A DNA stretch of 18,180 nucleotides from CAZNPW01 sp964575185 (GTDB lineage: Bacteria > Pseudomonadota > Alphaproteobacteria > Rhodobacterales > Rhodobacteraceae), in NCBI GenBank assembly GCA_964575185.1, contig CAZNPW010000053.1, positions 1-18,180 of the forward strand, read 5' to 3'. The notes below the pieces were generated by a model that did not search any database, was not told where the DNA came from, and saw only the letters and a list, made by a program, of their open reading frames with translations. The translations under genes were made by a program, and so were the position numbers. Each line of letters begins with the position of its first letter. The stretch's first letter is position 1. This document shows positions 5,829-13,904 of the stretch, piece after piece.

Positions 5829-5836
5829 TGGCCGCG

Positions 5837-6004
5837 TCACTTGTCGCGGTTCTGCTTCAGGCGCCCGTCGTTCTCGGGATCCTTCACCTGGCCCTGGCCG
5901 TGGCCCGTCTGGCCCTTGTTCGACTCGCCGCCACCGTTTTCCTTCAGGCGGCCGTCGTTCTTGGGGTCCTTGACCTGACCCTGGCCGGAAGTGTTCTGCG
6001 CCAT
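5837..6004 (-). CDS. Small hydrophilic protein with two 17-residue repeats, function unknown
   Basis: The 55-residue protein is not one I recognise. Residues 7-23 (GQGQVKDPKNDGRLKEN) and 36-52 (GQGQVKDPENDGRLKQN) differ at only two positions, separated by a Gly/Asn-rich linker. The DNA of the two copies also differs at four synonymous third positions, which supports real coding under protein-level constraint. There is no signal peptide, membrane segment or cysteine; composition is Gly, Gln, Asn, Lys and Asp, as in disordered or stress-type proteins. The ATG at 6004 has GGAGA about 6 nt upstream. A GGAAC-N16-GGTT promoter-like motif lies about 55-80 nt before the start. It sits alone between murJ and the ribosomal operon terminator, transcribed in the murJ direction. 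Confidence 0.8.
   Translation of the reverse strand: MAQNTSGQGQVKDPKNDGRLKENGGGESNKGQTGHGQGQVKDPENDGRLKQNRDK
5849..5986. repeat. Two 51-bp repeats encoding the duplicated motif
   Basis: Copy 1 is at 5936-5986 and copy 2 at 5849-5899 (minus-strand order). They share most bases; four codons differ synonymously and two change the residue (Lys/Glu and Glu/Gln). The pattern indicates an old internal duplication kept in frame. Confidence 0.8.
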
Positions 6005-6058
6005 CGCTGGTCTCCATCGTTCCGCGGCGCCGGACCTTCCGGGCCGCCCGTGGAGAGG

Positions 6059-6085
6059 GGAACCCGGAGTTCCGTGCGATGTTCC
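6059..6085 (-). promoter_or_regulatory. Candidate GGAAC-type (ECF/EcfG-like) promoter of the small gene
   Basis: On the minus strand GGAAC (6085-6081) is followed after exactly 16 nt by GGTT (6064-6061). This resembles the alphaproteobacterial general stress (EcfG) pattern GGAAC-N16/17-CGTT with one -10 mismatch. A second GGAAC (6073-6069) with GTTCC forms a small inverted repeat overlapping it. Whether this organism has EcfG cannot be seen here. Confidence 0.3.
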
Positions 6086-6097
6086 GGCGACCTATCC

Positions 6098-6125
6098 GTA
6101 GGATGGGCAGTATTGCCCATCCTAC
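6098..6125. repeat. 28-bp palindromic repeat, copy 2, overlapping the murJ stop codon
   Basis: It is identical over 28 bp to the copy at 244-271 (arms GTAGGATGGGCA and TGCCCATCCTAC). On the minus strand the TAG stop of murJ (6124-6122) occupies bases 2-4 of the element, the same register as in rplP. It may also form a stem at the murJ mRNA 3' end. Confidence 0.9.
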
Positions 6126-7660
6126 CGGCGCAGGATCGCCCGCAGCTCCGCAGGACGGAAGGCGCCGAGCGCCCAGCCCGCGAGCCCGTAGCTGCCCGCG
6201 CCGAGCAGGACGAGCATCCCGAGCGCCCCCCAGCGCCAGCCCCGCGCCTCCATCAGCGGTTCGAGCCAGGCGCCCGCGGCCCAGAGCACCAGGCCCATCG
6301 CCGCGCTCGCCGCGACGATCCGCCAGCCGCGGTGCATCAGCCGGGTGTCGATCCGCGCCTCGTCCCCCATGCCGCGCGAGCCCCGCCAGAGCTGGGCGAC
6401 CATGATCCAGCCCGACAGCGTGGTGGCGAGCGCCGCGGCGGCGAAGCCGATCAGCGGCATCAGGCCGATGGCGATCAGGGCGTTGGTGACCATCGACCAG
6501 ACGGCGTAGCGGAACGGGCGGCGGGTGTCCTCGCGCGCGTAGTAGAGCGGTTGCAGCACCTTCTGCAGCACGAAAGCGGGCAGGCCCAGGCCGTAGAGCG
6601 CCAGCACCAGCGCGGTGTTGGCGCTGTCGGTCGCGGTGAAGGCCCTGCGCTCGAACAGGACGGTGACGAGCGGAAGCGCGATCACGACCAGCGCCACCGC
6701 CGAGGGCAGGGTCAGGGCCAGCGCGAACTCGGTCCCGCGGTTGAAGCTGTCGCGGCCGCCTTCGGCGTCGCCCGCGCGCAGGCGGCGCGAGAGATCGGGC
6801 AGGAGCACGGTGCCGATGGCGATCCCCACGACGCCGAGCGGCAGCTGATACAGCCGGTCGGCGTAGGTCAGCCAGGCGACGGCGCCTTCGGTGAAGCTCG
6901 CGACCTGGCGGCCGACGAGGAGGTTGATCTGCACGACGCCGCCCGCCAGCACCGCGGGGGCGGCGATGACGGCGAGGCGTTTCAGTTCGGGCGTGACCTT
7001 CGGCCGACCGGGCGTGAAGCGGAAGCCCAGCCGGTGCGCGGCGACCCAGGTGAAGGCGAGCTGCGCGATGCCGGTCAGAGGCACCGTCCAGGCGAGGGTC
7101 AGGCCCATGTCCCAGCCCTGCGCGTCGGCCAGCAGCATGGCGGCGATGAACATCAGGTTCATCAGCACGGGCACGAAGGAGGCTTCGGTGAACCGCCCGA
7201 AGGCGTTCAACACGCCGGACAGGAGCGCCACCAGCGAGATGAAGAGGATGTAGACGAAACCGATCCGTCCATACAGCACGGCCAGGTCGAACCGTTCGTC
7301 GCCGACGAAGCCCGATGCCATCGCCCAGACGAGCCAGGGCATCGCCAGCGTGCCGATGACCGAGAAGACGATCAGGATCGCGGCCAGCCCGTTGAAGGCG
7401 TCGCGCGCGAAGCCCGCGGCGTCTTCGCCCGCCTCGAGCTTCTTGGCGAACATCGGCACGAAGGCCATGTTGAACGCGCCCTCGGCGAAGAAGCGGCGGA
7501 ACATGTTGGGCAGCGAGAAAGCGATGAGGAAGGCCTCGGCCACCGGCCCTGCACCGAGGTAGGCCGCCATCATGATGTCGCGCGCGAAGCCCGCGCCGCG
7601 CGACAGCAGCGTCCAGGCCCCGACGGTCAGGAACCCCGTCATCAGGCGGATGGGTTTCAT
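6122..7660 (-). CDS. murJ: Murein biosynthesis integral membrane protein, lipid II flippase
   Basis: The 512-residue MurJ (MviN) has the normal family length. It moves undecaprenyl-linked lipid II across the inner membrane for peptidoglycan synthesis. The N-terminus has the hallmark TLLSRGAGFARDIMMAAYLG, then the LPNMFRRFFAEGAFNMAFVP segment with its charged Arg residues. About fourteen hydrophobic stretches alternate with short loops through to the end, which fits the MOP transporter fold. The ATG (7660-7658) overlaps the glnD stop as ATGA, so translation is probably coupled. The stop codon is inside the palindromic repeat at 6098-6125. It is the last gene of the lipoprotein-glnD-murJ run. 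Confidence 0.96.
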   Translation of the reverse strand: MKPIRLMTGFLTVGAWTLLSRGAGFARDIMMAAYLGAGPVAEAFLIAFSLPNMFRRFFAEGAFNMAFVPMFAKKLEAGEDAAGFARDAFNGLAAILIVFSVIGTLAMPWLVWAMASGFVGDERFDLAVLYGRIGFVYILFISLVALLSGVLNAFGRFTEASFVPVLMNLMFIAAMLLADAQGWDMGLTLAWTVPLTGIAQLAFTWVAAHRLGFRFTPGRPKVTPELKRLAVIAAPAVLAGGVVQINLLVGRQVASFTEGAVAWLTYADRLYQLPLGVVGIAIGTVLLPDLSRRLRAGDAEGGRDSFNRGTEFALALTLPSAVALVVIALPLVTVLFERRAFTATDSANTALVLALYGLGLPAFVLQKVLQPLYYAREDTRRPFRYAVWSMVTNALIAIGLMPLIGFAAAALATTLSGWIMVAQLWRGSRGMGDEARIDTRLMHRGWRIVAASAAMGLVLWAAGAWLEPLMEARGWRWGALGMLVLLGAGSYGLAGWALGAFRPAELRAILRR

Positions 7661-10386
7661 CCCCGCGCCCGTTCGGCCCCGTCGGCGATGGCCTGGCGGA
7701 GCTTCTTCTCCAGCGCCTCCTGCCGGGGTTTCTGGTAGAGTTTCAGGCCGAACATGTCCTTGACGTAGAACGCATCCACGACCTGCGCGCCATAGGTCGC
7801 GATCACCGCGCTCGCGATGTAGATGTTGTTGGCGGCGAGCGTGCGGGTCAGGTCATACAGCAGGCCGGGGCGGTCGCGGGTGTCGACCTCGATGATCGTG
7901 TAGATGTCCGAGCCGTCGTTGTCGAAGGTGATGTGGGTCGGGAAGCGGAACTCGCGGTCGCGCTTCTTCACCCGGTCGCGGTCCTTCAGCGCCTCGCGGG
8001 CGACGACCTCTCCCTTCAGGGTCTTGTCGATCATGCCGCGCAGGCGGGGGAGCCGCGCGACCTCGTAGGGCCTGCCCTCGCCGTCCTGGACCCAGAAGAC
8101 GGCGGTGGCGTAGCCGTCCTTGGAGGTGTAGGTCCGCGCGTCCACCACGTTGGCCCCGACGAGCGCCAGCGCGCCCGCAAGGCGGGAGAAAATGCCCGGG
8201 TGGTCGGCCAGCGCGAAGGCCGCGCGGGTGGCGTCGCGGGCGGGCTCGGGGTGCAGGTCCATGCGGATCTCGTCGTCGCCGAGGCCGCGGAGAAGCCGGG
8301 CGAAGACGGCCTGCGTGTCGGTCGACAGGCCCTGCCAGTAGGGCGCGTAGTGCCGCGCCTCCTCCACCGCCCAGTCGGCCTCGGGCCAGTCCAGCGCGGC
8401 CTTCAGCGCGCGCCGGGCCTCGTCCTGCCGGTTCTCGCGGTTCAGCGTCTCGAGCCCGCCTTCCAGCGCCTCGGCCGTGTCGCGGTAGAGCTGGCGCAGC
8501 AGCATGGCCTTCCAGTTGTTCCACGTCCCGGGGCCCACGCCGCGGATGTCGCAGACCGTGAGGACCGTCAGCAGGTCCAGCCGCTTGCGGGTGCGGACGG
8601 CCTTGGCGAAGTCGCGCACCGTGCGGGGGTCGCCGATGTCGCGCTTCTGCGCCATGTCGGACATCAGGAGGTGCCAGCGCACCAGCCACTCCACCGTCTC
8701 GGACTCCTCGGCGTCGAGGCCCAGGCGCGGGGCCACCCGGCGGGCGATCTGCGCGCCGAGGATCGCGTGATCCTCGGGCCGGCCCTTGCCGATGTCGTGC
8801 AGGAGCAGCGCCACGTAGAGCACGCGGCGGTTCACCCCGGCCTTCAGGATGCCGGTCGCGACCGGCAGTTCCTCGACCAGCTCGCCGCGTTCGATCTGGG
8901 CGAGCGTGCCGATCGTCTGGATGATGTGCTCGTCGACCGTGTAGTGGTGGTAGACGTTGAACTGCATCATCGCCACGATCGGCTCGAACTCGGGCAGGTA
9001 GGCCGCGAGCACGCCGAGCTCGTTCATCCGCCGCAGCGCCCGCACCGGGTTGCCGTGGTCGAGCATCAGCGACAGGAAGATGCCCGGCGCCTCGGGCGAC
9101 TGGCGCAGGTCGTCGTCGAAGCGGTCGAGGTTGGCCGCGATCAGCCGCATGATGTTGGGGTGCAAAAGGTGCCCGGTCTGCATCGCGACCTGGAAGGCGC
9201 GCAGCAGGTTCAGCTTGTCGGCGAGGAACTCCGCGCCGTCGGCCACGTCGAGCCGCCCCTGCACCAGCCGGTAGGGCCGCGGCACGGTTTTCGCGCGGCG
9301 GAACAGCCCGGCCAGCCGCGCCTCGGGCTTGGCGTGGCGGGCCTCGAGCTCGGTCAGGAACACGCGCGTCAGGTCGCCGACGCGGGTGGCGTGGCGGAAG
9401 TAGTCCTGCATGAAGATCTCGACCCCGCGCCGCCCTGCCACGTCGCCATAGCCCATCCGCTGGGCGACCTCGACCTGCAGGTCGAAGGTGAGCGTGTCCA
9501 TCGCGCGCCCCGCGATGAGGTGCAGGTGGCAGCGCACCGCCCAGAGGAAATCCTCGGCCCGGGCGAAGGCGTCGAACTCCTCGCGCGTCAGGAGGCCCGC
9601 GCCGACCAGCCCTTCGGCCGACGGCACGCGGTGGAGGTATTTGCCGATCCAGTAGAGCGTCTGCAGGTCGCGCAGGCCCCCCTTGCCCTCCTTCACGTTC
9701 GGCTCCAGCACGTAGCGCGCGCCCTGGCGGGCGTGGCGCTGGCTGCGCTCGGCGAGCTTGGCCTCGATGAAGGCCGCGCCGGTGCCGCGGAAGAGATCGC
9801 CCCAGAGCGTGTCGGACAGCTCGGCCTCGAGGCCTGCGTCGCCGGTGACGAAGCGGTGTTCCAGCAACCCCGTGCGGACCGTGATGTCCTCGCGCGCGAT
9901 GCGCAGCGACTCCTTCACGGTGCGGCTGGCGTGGCCGACCTTCAGCTTCAGGTCCCACAGGATGTAGAGCATGGTCTCGACCACCGACTCCGCCCAGGGG
10001 GTGATCTTCCACGGCGTGAGGAACAGGAGGTCGATGTCGGACTGCGGCGCCATCTCGGCCCGGCCGTAGCCGCCGACGGCGAGGACGGCGATGCGCTCGC
10101 CGCCGGTCGGGCTGTGGGCGGGGTGGATGTCGCGGGTGGCGAGCGCGAAGGCCGCCCGCACCACGCGGTCGATGATGTCCGACAGCGCGCGCGTCAGGGT
10201 GCGGGCGGACCGGGGGGCCGTGGCGAAGGCCGCGACGCAGGCCGCGGTCTCGGACGCGCGGAAGGCCGACAGGTGGCGGACCGCCGCCGCGCGGACGGCC
10301 CGGGCGTCGGCCTCCGGCGGCAGGGCGGCACGGATGCCCGCGACGAGGTCGTCATGTGCCGCGTGCAGGATCTCAGAACCCGGCAC
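7657..10386 (-). CDS. glnD: Bifunctional PII uridylyltransferase / uridylyl-removing enzyme
   Basis: GlnD, about 909 residues, senses glutamine and adds or removes UMP on PII proteins to control nitrogen assimilation. Domains in order: a nucleotidyltransferase domain with GGYGRA (105-110) and SDID (116-119); the EGKGGLRDLQTLYWIGKY signature near 233-250; an HD domain with LLLHDIGKG, His530-Asp531, for UMP removal; and two C-terminal ACT domains (about 722-775 and 829-885) that bind glutamine. The start is uncertain. The chosen GTG (10386) overlaps the upstream lipoprotein gene by 14 bp without a clear Shine-Dalgarno sequence. A CTG at 10368 is possible, and an ATG at 10452 would overlap far more. 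Confidence 0.95.
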   Translation of the reverse strand: MPGSEILHAAHDDLVAGIRAALPPEADARAVRAAAVRHLSAFRASETAACVAAFATAPRSARTLTRALSDIIDRVVRAAFALATRDIHPAHSPTGGERIAVLAVGGYGRAEMAPQSDIDLLFLTPWKITPWAESVVETMLYILWDLKLKVGHASRTVKESLRIAREDITVRTGLLEHRFVTGDAGLEAELSDTLWGDLFRGTGAAFIEAKLAERSQRHARQGARYVLEPNVKEGKGGLRDLQTLYWIGKYLHRVPSAEGLVGAGLLTREEFDAFARAEDFLWAVRCHLHLIAGRAMDTLTFDLQVEVAQRMGYGDVAGRRGVEIFMQDYFRHATRVGDLTRVFLTELEARHAKPEARLAGLFRRAKTVPRPYRLVQGRLDVADGAEFLADKLNLLRAFQVAMQTGHLLHPNIMRLIAANLDRFDDDLRQSPEAPGIFLSLMLDHGNPVRALRRMNELGVLAAYLPEFEPIVAMMQFNVYHHYTVDEHIIQTIGTLAQIERGELVEELPVATGILKAGVNRRVLYVALLLHDIGKGRPEDHAILGAQIARRVAPRLGLDAEESETVEWLVRWHLLMSDMAQKRDIGDPRTVRDFAKAVRTRKRLDLLTVLTVCDIRGVGPGTWNNWKAMLLRQLYRDTAEALEGGLETLNRENRQDEARRALKAALDWPEADWAVEEARHYAPYWQGLSTDTQAVFARLLRGLGDDEIRMDLHPEPARDATRAAFALADHPGIFSRLAGALALVGANVVDARTYTSKDGYATAVFWVQDGEGRPYEVARLPRLRGMIDKTLKGEVVAREALKDRDRVKKRDREFRFPTHITFDNDGSDIYTIIEVDTRDRPGLLYDLTRTLAANNIYIASAVIATYGAQVVDAFYVKDMFGLKLYQKPRQEALEKKLRQAIADGAERARG

Positions 10387-11566
10387 CGCCGAAGGACCGC
10401 GGCGCGGGATCGACGATGACCGCCCGGCCGTTCTGCACCTGCGCCACCGCAAGCCCGCGGTCGTTGGTGCCGTCCGGCCGGAGCCGGAAGATGCCGTTGA
10501 CGCCGACGAACCCCGCGGGCTGGGTCAGCGCCGCCGTCGACAGCGCGTTGCCGCCCTGCCGGGCGAGCGCGCCCACCGCCGCGATGCCGTCGTAGGCGAG
10601 GCCCGAGATCGGATGCGGCTCCTCGCCGTAGGCCGCGCGGTAGCGCGCCTGATACTGCGCGAAGACGGCGGGGTCGGGCATCGCGAACCAGCCGCCCTGC
10701 AGGCTCGGCAGCGCCAGCGCCTCGGCCGGGATGTCCCAGCGGGTCAGGCCGATGAAGCGCTGCGTCGCCGGGCTGACGCCGTTGTCGATCAGCGACTGGC
10801 TGATCAGCGACAGCGCGCCGTCGGTGCCCGCGGTCAGGAAGATGCCGTTCGCGCCGGAGGAGCGCGCCTGGGCGGCGATGGCCGGGGCGGCGGCGCGGAT
10901 CTCGCTCTGCCCGAAGGCGTAGCCGGCGCTGCCGACGACGGCGCCGCCCGCGGCTCCGACCGCCGCCTGGATGGCCGACCGCCCGATCTCGCCCGCGGGG
11001 GTCTGGTCGTAGACGACCATGATCCGCGGCGCGCCGTTGCGGGCGGCGTAGCCGGCCAGGCGCCGGGCGGTGTTCTGGAAGGTCGGGCCGAGCACGAAGA
11101 CGTTGCCGCCGGCGATGTCGGTGTTGTTGGAGAAGCTGAGCACGTTGATGCCCCGCGACGCGAGCGCCACGCCGGCCGCGTTCGCTTCGGGTGCGCGGAC
11201 CGGGCCGAGCACGATGCGCGCGCCTTCGTCGGCGGCGCGGACGGCCATGGCGGCGGCCTGCGCGGGGTTGCTCGCGGTGTTGTAGACGCGCAGGTCGACC
11301 TGCACGCCGGAGAGGTCCGCGATGGCCAGCCGCGCGGCGCGCTCGAGGCTGCGCGCGAGGATCTCGTCGCCCGGCTGGCCCGAGCCGCCGGGCACGAGCA
11401 GCGCGACCTGAACCGGCGCGCCGGGTGCGAGGGCCGCTCCGCCGGACTGCGGCGCGCCGACCGGCACGCAGGCCGACGCGACCGCAAGGCCGCCCAGCGC
11501 CGCGGCCCGGTGCAGGCCCCGCCGACCCGTGGCCCAGAGCTTGCGCAGCGTGGCGAGAATTGACAT
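10373..11566 (-). CDS. Penicillin-binding protein activator, LpoA/LppC-like lipoprotein
   Basis: The 397-residue protein has a periplasmic-binding-protein (type 1) fold, as in the C-terminal domain of LpoA, an outer-membrane lipoprotein that stimulates PBP1A. The N-terminus has basic residues then a hydrophobic stretch ending at Cys33 (LGGLAVASAC), a lipobox-like site with Ala instead of Leu at -3. Motifs include VQVALLVPGG near 52, ADEGARIVLGPVRAPE and PHPISGLAYDGIAAVGALAR. It lacks the N-terminal TPR domain of E. coli LpoA. Its position supports the call: it is divergent from rsmI, as lpoA is in E. coli, and precedes glnD, whose likely start overlaps its stop. The ribosome site is weak (GGGA, 8 nt away). 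Confidence 0.85.
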   Translation of the reverse strand: MSILATLRKLWATGRRGLHRAAALGGLAVASACVPVGAPQSGGAALAPGAPVQVALLVPGGSGQPGDEILARSLERAARLAIADLSGVQVDLRVYNTASNPAQAAAMAVRAADEGARIVLGPVRAPEANAAGVALASRGINVLSFSNNTDIAGGNVFVLGPTFQNTARRLAGYAARNGAPRIMVVYDQTPAGEIGRSAIQAAVGAAGGAVVGSAGYAFGQSEIRAAAPAIAAQARSSGANGIFLTAGTDGALSLISQSLIDNGVSPATQRFIGLTRWDIPAEALALPSLQGGWFAMPDPAVFAQYQARYRAAYGEEPHPISGLAYDGIAAVGALARQGGNALSTAALTQPAGFVGVNGIFRLRPDGTNDRGLAVAQVQNGRAVIVDPAPRSFGGAGF

Positions 11567-11596
11567 CCTGAAAATCCCGTTCCGTGATCCTGCCGG

Positions 11597-11625
11597 ACCC
11601 TACCGGCTGACGGGGCCGAAGTAAA
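11597..11625 (-). promoter_or_regulatory. Candidate promoter of the lipoprotein-glnD-murJ run
   Basis: On the minus strand TTTACT (11625-11620) and TAGGGT (11602-11597) are 17 nt apart, about 30 nt before the ATG. Both hexamers are partial matches. It lies in the 81-nt divergent gap shared with rsmI, where the opposite promoter must also fit or overlap. Confidence 0.3.
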
Positions 11626-11647
11626 CGCGGGCAGGACGGGATCCGGC

Positions 11648-12526
11648 ATGGCGACGACCCCCCACGCGGCCGACCCCCGGCCGATCGCGCCCGGCCTGCA
11701 TCTCGTGGCGACGCCGATCGGCGCGGCGCGCGACATCACGCTGCGCGCGCTCGACCTTCTGGCCGGGGCCGACGTGCTCGCGGCCGAGGACACCCGGACG
11801 CTCCGCCACCTGATGGACATCCACGGAATCCCCCGCGCCGGCCGCCCCCTGATCGCCTGCCATGCGCATAACGAGGCGGCGGCGGTGCCGGGGATCGTCG
11901 CGCTGGTCGCGGCGGGCCAAAGCGTGGCCTATGCGTCGGATGCGGGCACGCCGCTCGTCTCGGACCCGGGCTTCGCGCTGGCGCGCGCGACGATCGCCGC
12001 GGGGCTGGCGGTGCATGCGGCCCCGGGCGCGTCGGCGGTGCTGTGTGCCCTGGCGGTGGCGGGTCTGCCTGCGGAACGGTTCTACTTTGCGGGATTTCTG
12101 CCCCCGAAAGGCCGGGCACGGGAGGAGGCGTTAGGGGAATCTTCGGTGATTCGCGGCACGGTGGTGTTCTACGAGAGTCCACGGCGGCTGGCGCAGATGC
12201 TCCATGATCTTCGGTTGCACTTCGGCGATGACGCGCAGGTCGCGGTATGCCGGGAACTGACGAAACGCTTCGAGGAGGTCACGCGGGGACCGCTCGCGGA
12301 GGTCGCGGCGGGCTTCGCGGGTGTCGACGTGAAGGGCGAGGTGGCGGTGGTCGTCCACCGGCAGCCGCGGGCGGCGGCGGTGGCCGCCGATGTCGACGCG
12401 GCGCTCGGATCGGCGCTGTCGCGCCTGTCGCTGCGCGACGCGGTCGATCTGGTTGCGGCGGAAACCGGGCTGGTGCGGAAGGACGTCTATCAGCGGGCGC
12501 TGGCCTTGCGGAACGGGGGGAAATGA
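11648..12526 (+). CDS. rsmI: 16S rRNA (cytidine-1402-2'-O)-methyltransferase
   Basis: The 292-residue RsmI methylates the ribose of C1402 in the decoding centre of 16S rRNA using S-adenosylmethionine. The TP-methylase motifs are all visible: HLVATPIGAARDIT (18-31), AAEDTR (45-50), SDAGTPLVSDPG (97-108), a GASAVLCALAVAGLP loop and VFYESPRRL (173-181). The C-terminal part contains LSRLSLRDAVDLVAAETGLVRKDVYQRAL, the usual helical tail. The 3' end overlaps yraN as ATGA. Confidence 0.96.
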   Translation: MATTPHAADPRPIAPGLHLVATPIGAARDITLRALDLLAGADVLAAEDTRTLRHLMDIHGIPRAGRPLIACHAHNEAAAVPGIVALVAAGQSVAYASDAGTPLVSDPGFALARATIAAGLAVHAAPGASAVLCALAVAGLPAERFYFAGFLPPKGRAREEALGESSVIRGTVVFYESPRRLAQMLHDLRLHFGDDAQVAVCRELTKRFEEVTRGPLAEVAAGFAGVDVKGEVAVVVHRQPRAAAVAADVDAALGSALSRLSLRDAVDLVAAETGLVRKDVYQRALALRNGGK

Positions 12527-12900
12527 TCATGCAGACGCAGCGGGCCCTTCGCGGGGCGCGGTCCTACCAGGCCGGACGCGCGGCCGAAGCCGACGTGGCG
12601 CGCCACTACGCCGGCCGCGGCCTCACCATCGCCGCGGAACGCTGGCGCTGCGGCCGGGCCGAGATCGACCTGATCGCCCGCGACGGTGCGACCGTGGTGT
12701 TCATCGAGGTCAAGCAGAGCCGCACCCATGCCGAGGCGGCCGAACGGCTCGGCCCCGCGCAGGTGCACCGGATCATGCAGGCGGCGCAGGTGTTCTGCGA
12801 CGGGGAACCGAAGGGGCAGTTCACCGACGTGCGGTTCGATCTGGCGCTCGTCGACCATCAGGGACGGATCGACGTGATCGAGAACGCGCTGGCGGCCTGA
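12523..12900 (+). CDS. yraN: YraN/UPF0102 family endonuclease-like protein
   Basis: The protein has 125 residues, or 123 if the second ATG at 12529 is used; the G-rich run before it is better spaced for that one. YraN proteins have a restriction-endonuclease-like fold; the cellular role is poorly known. The predicted active site is present: GRAEIDLI with Glu47 and Asp49, then FIEVK with Glu62 and Lys64. It follows rsmI with a 4-nt ATGA overlap. The rsmI/yraN/lpoA neighbourhood is known in other proteobacteria, but here yraN is on the rsmI side rather than after the lipoprotein gene. Confidence 0.92.
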   Translation: MIMQTQRALRGARSYQAGRAAEADVARHYAGRGLTIAAERWRCGRAEIDLIARDGATVVFIEVKQSRTHAEAAERLGPAQVHRIMQAAQVFCDGEPKGQFTDVRFDLALVDHQGRIDVIENALAA

Positions 12901-12956
12901 CTTGCAAGTCCCTGTTCCCGCGGGCAAGCAGGGGGCGGACAGCGCGGGGACGGGTC

Positions 12957-13904
12957 ATGCTATCGGTTGCCTTGCAGATGGACCCGGTCGGCGGCGTCAA
13001 CCCCGCTGCCGACAGCACCTTTCGCCTCGGGGTCGAGGCGCAGGCGCGCGGGCATCGGCTGTTCTGCTACACGCCCGACCGGCTGACCTTCGACGCGGGA
13101 CGCGTCACGGCGCGGGGGAACTGGGTGACGCTGCAAGCGGTCGCCGGGGACCATGTGGATTTCGGGCCCGAGGTCGAGGTCGATCTGGCGGGGATGGACG
13201 TGGTCTGGCTGCGCCAGGATCCGCCCTTCGACATGGGCTACGTGACGACGACGCACGTTCTGGATTTTCTCGCAACGCGGACCCTGGTGGTCAACGACCC
13301 CTTCTGGGTGCGCAACTGCCCGGAAAAGCTTCTGGTCCTGCGGTTTGCCGACCTGACGCCGCCCACGCTCGTGACGCGCGACCTGGCCGCCGTGCGGGCC
13401 TTCAGGGCGCGCCACGGGCGGGTCATCGTCAAGCCGCTCTACGGCAACGGCGGGGTCGGGGTCTTCCGGCTCGACGAGGCGGACCCGAACCTGCCCGCGC
13501 TGCACGAGATGTTCACCGCCACCGCGCCCGAGCCTTATGTCGTGCAGGCCTTCCTGCCTGCCGTGGCGAAGGGCGACAAGCGGATCATCCTCGTCGATGG
13601 CGCGCCCATCGGCGCGATCAACCGCGTGCCGCAGCCGGGCGAGACGCGGTCGAACATGCACGCCGGGGGCCGGCCGGAGCCCGTCGGGCTGACCGACCGC
13701 GACCGCGCGATCTGCGCCGCGATCGGCCCGACGCTGCGCGAGAAGGGGCAGGTCTTCGTCGGCATCGACGTGATCGGCGACTGGCTGACCGAGATCAACG
13801 TCACCTCTCCCACCGGCCTGCAGGAACTGGAGCGGTTCGACGGCACCAACGGTGCCGCCCGGATCTGGGAAGCGGTGGAGGCCCGGCTCGCCGCGCGGCG
13901 CTGA
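12957..13904 (+). CDS. gshB: Glutathione synthetase
   Basis: The 315-residue GshB joins gamma-glutamylcysteine and glycine with ATP, the second step of glutathione synthesis. Typical sequence features: LQMDPVGGVNPAADSTFRL at the N-terminus, NDPFWVRNCPEKL (113-125; relatives usually have an NEKL motif here, so the Cys-Pro is a small variation), the ATP-grasp loop VKPLYGNGGVGVFRL (158-172), GETRSNMHAGG (228-238) and a C-terminal GIDVIGDWLTEINVTSPTG. It lies 56 nt after yraN in the same direction, with a G-rich ribosome site. A glutathione S-transferase gene occurs nearby on the other strand. Confidence 0.96.
   Translation: MLSVALQMDPVGGVNPAADSTFRLGVEAQARGHRLFCYTPDRLTFDAGRVTARGNWVTLQAVAGDHVDFGPEVEVDLAGMDVVWLRQDPPFDMGYVTTTHVLDFLATRTLVVNDPFWVRNCPEKLLVLRFADLTPPTLVTRDLAAVRAFRARHGRVIVKPLYGNGGVGVFRLDEADPNLPALHEMFTATAPEPYVVQAFLPAVAKGDKRIILVDGAPIGAINRVPQPGETRSNMHAGGRPEPVGLTDRDRAICAAIGPTLREKGQVFVGIDVIGDWLTEINVTSPTGLQELERFDGTNGAARIWEAVEARLAARR

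Noticed and set aside
5900..7738. 612-codon plus-strand open frame over murJ
   Set aside because: It is antisense to a full-length MurJ, low in complexity (Gln, His, Arg and Glu runs) and without domains.
7853..10419. Very long open frames on both strands across glnD (for example 828 codons on the plus strand, 719 in another minus frame)
   Set aside because: They are Arg/Ala/His-rich shadows caused by high GC at third positions; the glnD frame alone has family motifs over its full length.
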